Below, piece by piece: positions 56,393 through 64,000 of a DNA stretch of 64,000 bases (position 1 is its first letter; the number at the start of each line of letters is the position of its first letter). The stretch comes from Symsagittifera roscoffensis (Eukaryota; Xenacoelomorpha; Acoela; Convolutidae): contig NC_087064.1 of the NCBI RefSeq assembly GCF_963678635.1, positions 51,416,684-51,480,683 on the forward strand. Reading direction: 5' to 3'. The position numbers and the translations under genes are program-made. Below the pieces are notes generated by a model. The model made no database searches, was not told the origin of the DNA, and was given only the letters and a program-made list of their open reading frames with translations.

Positions 56393-56849
56393 ATGCCAGA
56401 AGAGGGAGGCAAAACTGAAAAAATGACTTTTATGCTCTGTGGTACGGAGGGCTTCAGCGACTGCCACAGAACTGCAGAGCAAGTGATGTCGCCTGGATAC
56501 TGGGAGAAGATAAGAGCCAATCGAAGATCTAGGCTCAAACGAAAGCTGCTCTCTCCCACTAGGAAAAGTTATAACTTTGTGCGGGACTCCTATGAGAGAT
56601 GATATTCATCATTCAGAGCGAATCAGAGCAGGGCGAATTTGATCTGCGAGGATGAAATCGGCAATAATCAGAGTGAGTGAAGAAGTGTGCTGTTTAAACA
56701 AGATACAAATCCATCGAACTATGTGTTTTTATGGTTTTATTTTTAAACTGTTTTAGCACTAAGGCAATTAATTCAGTCCACGTCCGCGCAACTAAATAGT
56801 TTCACGAAAACGACAACGAGGCAGACGACGAGACGAGTTACCGTATAAA

Positions 56850-57274
56850 AGCCTTGGGAAACAACAAAAAGACGACCAAGACTAAAAGGACCAGCAAGAT
56901 GACCTGGAACAAGTATGAGCCGTGCAGAAATGGGCATGATATCTCCTGGTGCAAGCAGGAAGAAATGAACCGGATGCAACGACCCGGTACAAATAGTAAC
57001 AATTGGCGACGAATGTGTGCAAAATGGAGCCGGAGCATGAGGAGCACGTATTGGCCATTTCAATTGGGAACCAACAGAAAGACGACCAAGACTAAAAGGA
57101 CCAGCAAGATGACCTGGAACAAGTATGAGCCGTGCAGAAATGGGCATGATATCTCATGGTGCAAGCAGGAAGAAATGAACCGGATGCGACCACCCGTTAC
57201 AAGCAGTAACAATTGGCGACGAATGTGTGCAAAATGGAGCCGGAGCATGAGGAGCACGTATTGACCATTTCAAT
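56850..57274 (+). repeat. Two tandem copies of a 210-bp coding-compatible repeat
   Basis: GACGACCAAGACTAAAAGG starts at 56871 and again at 57081 (period 210 = 70 codons). Copies differ at only about a dozen positions. The plus frame 56854-57264 (136 codons) stays open through both, reading KTTKTKRTSKMTWNKYEPC in each. A minus frame (57147-56773) is also open. TATAAAAG lies just upstream at about 56844. Whether either strand is translated is unclear. Confidence 0.8.
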
Positions 57275-57364
57275 TGTATGTAACATAAACGTCGTATTTA
57301 TTTTTGTTATTTTTCTAAGTATAAATTTCTACCCACTAAACTACAATTAAATCAACATCACTGT

Positions 57365-57725
57365 TTTAGCCATCTATTTCACTGAATTGCGGCGAAATCT
57401 CCAACGGTACTGCTCCAGGTACTGATGGTACTACAGTTACAGCTCCAGAAGTGACAATATTAGGTACTTTTTCTACGCTCCGTCGCTGTGTAGTATTTGG
57501 GCGAATGTTACAAACGGCCATATAGACTCTAGTGGAAACTCCGACGACTAAGACGACACTCTGCCTTATAATTGGGCAAGCGGGCGCGGGCGCATTTGCA
57601 GAAGAATAGCGCCCTTCAGTTCGGCACCAGCAGTCGCTGGTACTAATCTGCCAGGCCAGTTCCGAGGCCGCGGTCGAAGCCCAAGAACCGCTGGGTCATC
57701 CCAACCTGGGGTCAGACCCTCATCT
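57365..57725 (+). other. GC-rich, coding-like tail of unknown origin
   Basis: After CTGTTTTAG (57369) a Gly/Thr-rich frame runs to about 57520, and 57600-57726 reads as an Ala/Pro/Gly-rich C terminus with RGRGRS followed by a stop. Possibly exons of the ORF in the 210-bp repeat; not proven. Confidence 0.3.
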
Positions 57726-58075
57726 TAAAGGTTCAAAATCTCAAAATACTTAACTGAAACTTTTTATGACTAGTTAATTAGAAAACTGTTTTTAGTGCAA
57801 ATGCCACCGTCGCAATGTAGGCCGCCAACCCATATAGTCACAGTGTGCTTGCCCTTACTCATAAATAAAGGTTCAAAATCTCAAATCTCCAAATATAATA
57901 CTAAAATATCAGAAAACTGATTTTTAGTGCAAATGCCGTCGCAAAATATGCCGCCTACTCACACAGTCACAGGATGCCTACCTTCACTTATCAGTGAAAG
58001 TTCAAAACCTCAAAACTCAAAATATGTTACTAAAACATTTTATGACTAGTTTATTAGAAAACTGTTTTTTTTGTA
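57725..58075 (+). repeat. About 2.5 tandem copies of a 140-bp unit
   Basis: AAAGGTTCAAAATCTCAAA begins at about 57727, 57867 and 58005; units share ATTAGAAAACTG.TTTTTAGTGCAAATGCC and CACAGT.CAC. Confidence 0.8.
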
Positions 58076-58125
58076 CAATTTTCCGTCAGATCCCCTCTCT
58101 CGTGAAATTAAAAAGTCAAGCAGTC

Positions 58126-58218
58126 ATACAGGCATACAGTCATACAGCCATACAGTCATAGAGTCATATAGTCATACATGTAAATTTTCAGTCATATAGT
58201 CATCCAGTCATACAGTGT
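58126..58218 (+). repeat. Octamer satellite (AGTCATAC)n
   Basis: About ten imperfect copies of AGTCATAC with one interruption near 58180. Confidence 0.9.
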
Positions 58219-58715
58219 CTTCATTGTTCAGGATTCTCCTCTCACATTTCAAGTGCTCAGCATGTCTCATTCTCTATCTCTCTAAAACTGTACAATTATT
58301 TCAGTATCTTTTATGCCAAAATTTTGTTTCCCTATAGTCAATTTTCTTCACGCCGTTGGTGCTTAGCATATTGGAGCTTAGCAAATCTTAATTGGCTAGC
58401 ATATAATTTGAACTGTTTAAATTTTTGAATGATATAGTTATGGAGTTAAAGTTTTTCTTTTTGATTTGAGAAAATTGGTTTTAACTAAAGCTAATTGTTA
58501 TTGTTTTTCACATCCACGCGTGTCATTTTAATGATGCGCCCAAATTTCTAAATTTTTTTGGCTCTTACCAAGTCTAGGATAGGTGTTTCCACTCAAAACG
58601 GACTCATGATGATCAAAATTTGGTGGTCTTCTCTTTTCAAAAAAATTATAGAAATGCATCTTCAATCGTCATTTTATTAACTCAAGGTTTATACCTCCTT
58701 TTTCTTTCTATGATT

Positions 58716-59821
58716 ATGTCAGAATTTGCCGGTCCAAAATCAGAATTTCCTGGGGTTTCAATTGATCGCTTCATTGGTGAGAATCTTTGAAGCGGTTCTT
58801 TTTCTAAGGTTTTTGGCTTTCGCACTGTTATACAGATCACATGGTGGGCCTTATTGAGCCTGAGCTCTTTGAAAGGTTAAAAAACTATAAACTTAAAACT
58901 TATGATCACAAAGCTTCGGCTGCTTTGTTGAGTGCATTGCCGCTTTATGTTCATTGAAGTCCATATATAATACCACTGGGTTCAGATAATGAGATAACAT
59001 TGAATGTTTCATCGGAAGGGGAAGAGATTCATATCCTAACTGTCACTACTATTCTGTAGGTCACTCTCCAGGTTCAGTATTGTCCTTACTAGTACCCCAA
59101 CAAAAATATGTCCTTTTTACTGGCGATTTCAGTTGGCAAGTTGGTCATACGAAGTGAATAAATCAACTTTTCGACAATTTACAAGAAGCTGCTGTTCACA
59201 ATTTTGATGAAATTTACATCAAAACAACGTTTTCCAAAACAGATTCCAGTTTTATACCTTGTAGGAGAACTGTCTTTCAGTCATCTTTCAAGCCGTGTCC
59301 GGATGGCTCTGTTCATTTCAAAATAATGTGGTCCATTTTTGCAACAAAACTTGCTACGGTTATGAGTTTTTGATGAAAGAGCCTGCACTTAGATTCAACA
59401 CTAATGTTCACGTTTCATTCTAACAGTATCAACTTTACAAGTTTGTTCCGTCAATTCAAAATTGGCTCACCTTAGATAGCGAAAGTATCAAAATCCATTT
59501 CTGATGTCGTTTGCGTCTGCAAACTTAAAAATGCCTTGCAAGCTGGGCACCCGAAAGCCAGAAGTGCTTACAATTATTCCAGCCGCAATCTTCTTCACTA
59601 TAAACGAGATAATGCCTGGGGTATTGATTAATGCAGTGTCTGAGAGATCCATTCGGTGTTGTTATTCTTCGCACTTTTCAGCTGACGAATTAATTAGTTT
59701 ACTTTCGAGTCTTCAGTTCGAAAGTATTACACCCTTCTTTTGTCCGGATAAAAATATTTCGCTTGACTGTGTAAAAACTTTTATTTCAAATAATGTCAAA
59801 CATCAGAATCCAAACATGTAA
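58716..59821 (+). pseudogene. Artemis/SNM1-like nuclease pseudogene, apparently processed
   Basis: The whole metallo-beta-lactamase plus beta-CASP order is recognisable without introns. It starts with EFPGVSIDRF..ENL (58716 on), then LSHCYTDHMVGL (58817-58850), the HxHxDH metal site with Tyr in place of the second His. GHSPGSV follows (59059), then FTGDF with the motif 4 Asp (59125). Next come IKTTFSKTDSSF and VVHFCNKTCYGYEFLM (frame change near 59300), and finally a long open stretch 59504-59821 with IMPGVLINAVSERSIRCCYSSH and the beta-CASP C-terminal His. Stops include TGA near 58800 and TGA near 59155. Active Artemis (DCLRE1C) opens hairpins and trims ends in non-homologous end joining. 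This copy is dead. Confidence 0.8.
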
Positions 59822-59824
59822 AAC

Positions 59825-60260
59825 GATGCGAGTACAAAATTGTGGAAAGAGAAAATTAAATTCAGTAAGAGAGGTAAACACAAACTTTATCTGTAGAATG
59901 TTTCAACAAACACATCAGAATACGAACACCATCAGTTTGAACAGGAATACATTGAGACATAGAGACGCTTTGACGAAGGTGGATATTTCGAGGAAAAGGT
60001 TTCAGAAACAGCCGAAACAGCCAAGAAACACAAAAACATAAAACCGAAAAGTTGGTCAAAGTGCTCAACAATATTTTTTTAAAAAATTCTGACTTTTTTG
60101 ATCAAATTGTGGACCAAATTCTGGCAATATTTTTTTGATTAAATTGCTCAACATAAATTGAAAACAATTTTTTATTTGTCGTACTGTATTTTTTACCGCC
60201 TGTATAAGTTGTCTTCCCAGTTTAAATAAAAAGGTCATACTTCAATCCAGTTTTCAGAGG
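59825..60260. other. No gene seen
   Basis: AT-rich sequence after the nuclease pseudogene; no poly(A) tail is visible directly after the stop. Confidence 0.35.
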
Positions 60261-60261
60261 A

Positions 60262-60950
60262 GGTTTCAGTTCAGCTTTCAAAATTTACAATCGAGCTGTC
60301 CTTTATCTCGTCTCAAATACTGAACCAGTAATTTTTTTGTAATCTGTTGAATCATGCCTTCGTCAAGTCTACTAGAGTGCGTGTATGCGGCTGATCTTGT
60401 CAACTGGATCCTATCAGACTGGTTTATTGGCCAACAAGGATCCTTGTTAGTTCCATCGGCTAAATCCATCAAGGGTTTCAAAGGCTAACTAACAGGGCCT
60501 GCGGATAAGTGCCAATCTGAGTAACCGAATGTCAGGGGACAATTTCTTGGACGAAGTTTTGAAGGAATAGCCCGAATAACTCAGAGCTAAATGGTACAGC
60601 TTAAAGGAAAAGGTAACCAGTTTGTAAAGTATTTATACTCCTAGTCACCGAGTAGTACAGTTTTCAAACAAGTTTAACCTCAAATTTGTGTTCGATTCTA
60701 GGAATATGAACAATCAGTTAAGCAAGCTTATAGTCAAATTTTGTTCCTCTTTCAAATTCAGTTCAGCTTTCAAAATATACAATCGAGCTGTCCTTTATCC
60801 CGTCTCAAATACTGAACCATCTCATCTCAAATACTGATGAGTGCGACGATGATTTCTGAACCGATTGAACTATCTAATCTCAAATACTGATGAGGATTTT
60901 TTAACCAAATGATACATCTCATCTCAAATACTGATGAGTGTATTAACTGC
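60262..60950 (+). repeat. Direct repeat of 60 bp and short CTCATCTCAAATACTGATGAG units
   Basis: TTTCAGTTCAGCTTTCAAAA...CAATCGAGCTGTCCTTTATC(T/C)CGTCTCAAATACTGAACCA occurs at about 60264-60325 and 60757-60822. Three CT(C/A)ATCTCAAATACTGATGAG units follow at about 60825, 60874 and 60919; CTCATC and GATGAG can pair. Confidence 0.75.
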
Positions 60951-61106
60951 TATTTCAGACCTGAACTGCCATTTCAAACTCTGTGCTACCATTTCAAACC
61001 CATTTCAAACCATTTCAAACCCAAAATGGTTTCGATGATTGTCTTTTCAGAAACCAAAAAATCAGCCGATCATCAGCTAAAGATAATGAATTGAAACCCG
61101 CACAGT

Positions 61107-61350
61107 TAACCAATGTTTTAAGATTCGTTTGTGGATTCCGCTGACCAAGTGATAAGTTCTTGCTTTCTAAATGCGCGTATAGATAAGAATACCACCACTA
61201 GCTTTTAATTGTTCATGTGCATGTTCAGTAATTAACAAAAACGCGGAACCCACTTACAGTTTGCGGAATCCGCTTATGTTTGCGTATTCCACTTACATTT
61301 GCGGATTCCACTTACATTTTCGGAATCCACTTACAGTTGCGGAATACAGA
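61107..61350 (+). repeat. 190-bp repeat unit joined to a GCGGAATCCGC array, copy C
   Basis: 61107-61180 resembles a unit of the 51500-52060 array (GTTTGTGGATTCCGCTGACCAAGTGATAAGT pattern). 61245-61345 is an array of six imperfect (T)GCGGAATCC(G/A)CTTACA motifs. This links the two repeat types into one family. Confidence 0.65.
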
Positions 61351-63219
61351 ACAACTAGCTATTCTTGTCTCTGGAATCCAGAAAGCGAGAGACACAAAAA
61401 TGTGCGCCTATCCATTTCACAGTTTGGTCTCGTAATGATAGGCCGTAGTAGAAGAAAACTTTGATGAGTTTATTTATACTCATTTAACCGGTGTGGTCTA
61501 AAATGATTAGTTCTGCTAGCATCTCAATTTTGCTCAGATCACCTTGAGGATACGGGAAGATTAGTTTGGCAGAGCAATTTGGCTGAAAAATCGAAGAGCT
61601 GGTTATCAATTAGAAGACCGCTTAGATCTTCTTAGGAAACGATTTGGTATTGCGCAGAGTAGGAATAATTTTTTCTTCTTCTAGTCAAACCAATTACCTA
61701 GAAAACGAATGTCTTGCGATGCCAGCGATGGCGATGATCATGATTAGGCCAGCTGGTAGTAGTAGTTTCAGAAATTGCTCAATTTACTTCAATGAAGATA
61801 GAGCATTGCAATTTAAATTAGGCGATTCCATAGTTTAAGGAAACTACTTTATTGTTGTTTTTATTCCAACATCTTTTTTCTGCTTATTCAATAGCGCGTT
61901 TTAAATTACGTGATAACGGGTTTTCCAGTTTCTTAAATGTTGTAAAAGAGTCACAAAAGTTTTGGTTTTTGAAATTTCTTCTGAAAGATAGGCAACACTT
62001 TTCTCTCAGCTATAAGAATTTTGACAAAAAATCCGCTTAATTGTAAGCTTTTCAATCGTATGATAGGTTGAGCGTATGAAACTTGTTACTGGAAATGGTG
62101 TGATTTTTCAAACAATACAAAATTTCCTTTTATACTGTATTTTTGAAGCTGTTATGATACTTAATTTTTGGTCATCTCATTGTTGGTCATCTCATTGGTG
62201 GTGATCTCATCTCTTAGTAAACATGGAGGGGGGGGGGGTCGAGAAAAACAAAATTTTTCAACCAATCAAATCTGATTGCAGTATATGCCTTACTACTTGA
62301 TATTGTCATTTAGTTGTTAGATTGTTCACTTGGTCTTTTTAGGGTAGAATTGGTCACATGGGCCCACATTTTTGATTTTAAAAAGCTCTCATTTATAGTA
62401 ACTCAATTAGCTGGCGATACACTGGCCTAAAAAAGAAATGTTTGATATTTTGACTCCTTTAAATTAAGCATATCACGCGACTGAATTAAAATTTAACACA
62501 ATAAACCCCGAGTTGAGAAGGCCTAGTGATGCATGTAAAGGAGTCGGTGCAATGCGGGTCAACCGAATGTCCGCTTTGCGACCCAAGTTACGTCGGTCGC
62601 CGAAATGTTTCCTTCCAACACGGGTAAATCCAAACCGAATTGGGTCAAAGCAATTCAAATAGGTTGAATCTACGATGGAGAAATAGGGTCAAAACATGAC
62701 GAATAGGATTAACCCAAACCAAATAGGGTCAATACAAAATTTGACCTTTTTTTAAAAATCAACCCTATGTTTTCAGTTTTTTTGGCAACCCAAAAAAATC
62801 TGTCAACTTAAAACTCCTAATGTGTGACACAAGCGCGAATCTATGATTTTTCTAACGCGGCCGACTTATGGAAAAAAAGTAGCAAAAAATTGAAATCATT
62901 TAGCAACAAAACTAAAAAATTAAAATTCAGAGAGCGGAGAAATAGAACAATTTGATAAAAAAGTTGTTACATCTTTGTCTATTTGCATGGTTATATTAAC
63001 TTTATTAATTTATCAAAGCAAATTTTATTTCGTCTTCAATCCTTTCTTCTTTGTATTTAGATTTACTGTTTCTCAAACTCTTTTTTCTTTCTTTCTTGTA
63101 TCATCTGGTCATTGTAGAACTCACCAAAAATCAAGGAAAAGAATTAGAGTTAGTTCTGAATGTCTAAAACTTGTTTTAAAACATGACTTTTAAGTACTTG
63201 CATAGTTCTGATGAAGGTA
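61351..63219. other. No gene seen; small repeats
   Basis: A gag-like peptide (LEDRLDLLRKRFG) can be read near 61605-61650 but is isolated. GGTCATCTCATT repeats at about 62171-62215, a G run at 62228-62239, and GGGTCAA boxes between 62550 and 62745. Confidence 0.35.
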
Positions 63220-63648
63220 ATTTACCTGAAAATTATAAACGAAAGATATAATTGACCTCCATGCTCCGGTGCTCACTTTTTTGTCCTGTTTCGATGGAAG
63301 TCGCGTTGTCAAAATATGGGTAAGCCGCGTACATTTCCATCATCTAGTTCTTGGACCTAAGAGTCTTTGAAATTAAAGGAAAAAGAAAAGTCAAGGTAAA
63401 ATAAGTCATGGCTATGACACAGTCCCACCCCATTTGCGAGAGTAGCAGTTAGTAAAAGTAATGTGTACGCGGCAATGAAGATAACGTGGTAAACAAGGTT
63501 GGAAAATCTGTTGATCAATAAAACTTGTATAAAGCAATCAAAGAAGTGAGATGACTGGTAAAGTTACTGGTGACAGATAAAGCAAAAATTGGTTAACGAA
63601 TATTAGGAATTGTGGAGAGTACAAAAAGATAAGTAAAGCCACTGACAA
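63220..63648 (-). mobile_element. Probable 3' LTR boundary region of a BEL/Pao element
   Basis: On the minus strand, downstream of the BEL/Pao pol end, a purine-rich AAATGGGGTGGGA (63437-63423) is followed closely by TGTGTCATAGCC starting at 63421, as expected for a polypurine tract and LTR start. The other LTR would be right of the window. Left limit uncertain. Confidence 0.4.
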
Positions 63649-63990
63649 TCATTCTTTGGGGAAGAGCCTGGACAGTTTAATTACTGGCCGTACCATTTTA
63701 CCATGAGGAGTCTGGAGTGTCACCGATCTTACTGTTCCGTCGCTGGCTGGGTGATGCTCGAGAACTTTAGCCAGAGGCCAAAGATCCCGTGGGGTATGAT
63801 CTTCTAACAACCAGACAAGTTCAACGTTTGCCAAGTTGTTGGAGGTCGTGTTCCACTTAGTCCGAGCTTGCCCTTCTGGAAGGTGCTCACGGACGAAACA
63901 ATTCCAAAACAGTTGAACAAGAAGCTGCGCATTTTTCCACGATTTGGAAAGAGTGACAGACTTGTTCAGAAAATTGCAAGGGGGGTACAT
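63649..63990 (-). CDS. pol: C-terminal end of a BEL/Pao polyprotein (DUF5641-type), partial
   Basis: 113 codons reading minus into the window from its right side. The segment QLFWNCFVREHLPEGQART and W, then VELVWLLEDHTPRDLWPLA, ...DGTVRSVTLQTPHG, VRPVIKLSRL match the domain that ends BEL/Pao integrases (two conserved motifs L..D...PR..WP and DG.VR.V...T..G...RP..KL). The catalytic integrase, reverse transcriptase and gag would lie beyond 64000. The first residues differ from the family pattern, hinting at a break near 63990. Confidence 0.75.
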   Translation of the reverse strand: MYPPCNFLNKSVTLSKSWKNAQLLVQLFWNCFVREHLPEGQARTKWNTTSNNLANVELVWLLEDHTPRDLWPLAKVLEHHPASDGTVRSVTLQTPHGKMVRPVIKLSRLFPKE

Positions 63991-64000
63991 TATTTGATGG

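Noticed and set aside
58126..58218. Regular AGTCATAC repeats resembling a CRISPR array
   Set aside because: Unit is eight bases with no spacers; it is an ordinary satellite in eukaryotic DNA.
60824..60945. Three CTGATGAG motifs suggesting hammerhead ribozymes
   Set aside because: CUGAUGAG is present, but no GAAA box and matching stems follow at the needed distance; better explained as a short repeat.

Overview
The window is AT-rich nuclear DNA from an invertebrate animal. The evidence is class 1-1 EGF exon structure, a BEL/Pao-type pol fragment (a metazoan-only group), short GT-AG introns of roughly 80-190 nt, and abundant decayed transposons. I cannot name the species; a small-genome aquatic invertebrate such as a crustacean is a guess. 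There is no prokaryotic feature, tRNA, rRNA or CRISPR.

Left end (1-7.9 kb, minus strand): three exons of a secreted EGF protein gene, 6832-6956, 406-458 and 193-288. Their splice phases join without a break. The gene runs off the left edge. Its 6.4-kb first intron holds an old, internally deleted LTR element (967-6474, 4-bp target duplication CTTC) that keeps only leader, ORF1 and gag remnants.

Centre left (7943-26867): a young, apparently intact 18.9-kb Ty3/Gypsy-type endogenous retrovirus of the same family. Its 408-bp LTRs differ at one visible base, and it is flanked by a 4-bp duplication GTAG. Its order is LTR, primer site, structured leader, small basic ORF1, single-frame gag-pol of 2740 codons, two tiny membrane ORFs, a Pro/Ser/Gln-rich ORF without a visible start, an envelope-like glycoprotein of 872 codons, an unrecognised 601-codon ORF, a perfect small intron just after the last stop, a long 3' noncoding region and the LTR. 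Most junctions overlap (two are ATGA), and successive 3' ORFs each lie in the -1 frame. This is the most unusual system in the window.

Middle (26.9-44.5 kb): dispersed repeats, foldbacks and decayed duplications. A degraded family B DNA polymerase gene (36029-40073) sits behind a striking promoter made of a 60-bp tandem repeat carrying paired TGACGTCA sites, with TATA and initiator at canonical spacing. A small three-exon membrane-protein gene (43230-42668, minus) can be read with consistent phases. A repeat family built around the short palindrome GCGGAATCCGC occurs as two inverted copies about 16 kb apart.

Right (44.5-64 kb): a multi-exon SET-domain pseudogene (48107-50420), several unrecognised decaying ORFs, a 210-bp in-frame tandem duplication, satellites, an Artemis/SNM1-like nuclease retropseudogene (58716-59821), and the C-terminal end of a BEL/Pao polyprotein running off the right edge on the minus strand. 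Most of this half is transposon-derived or decaying sequence; the best host gene candidates are the EGF gene and the small membrane-protein gene.
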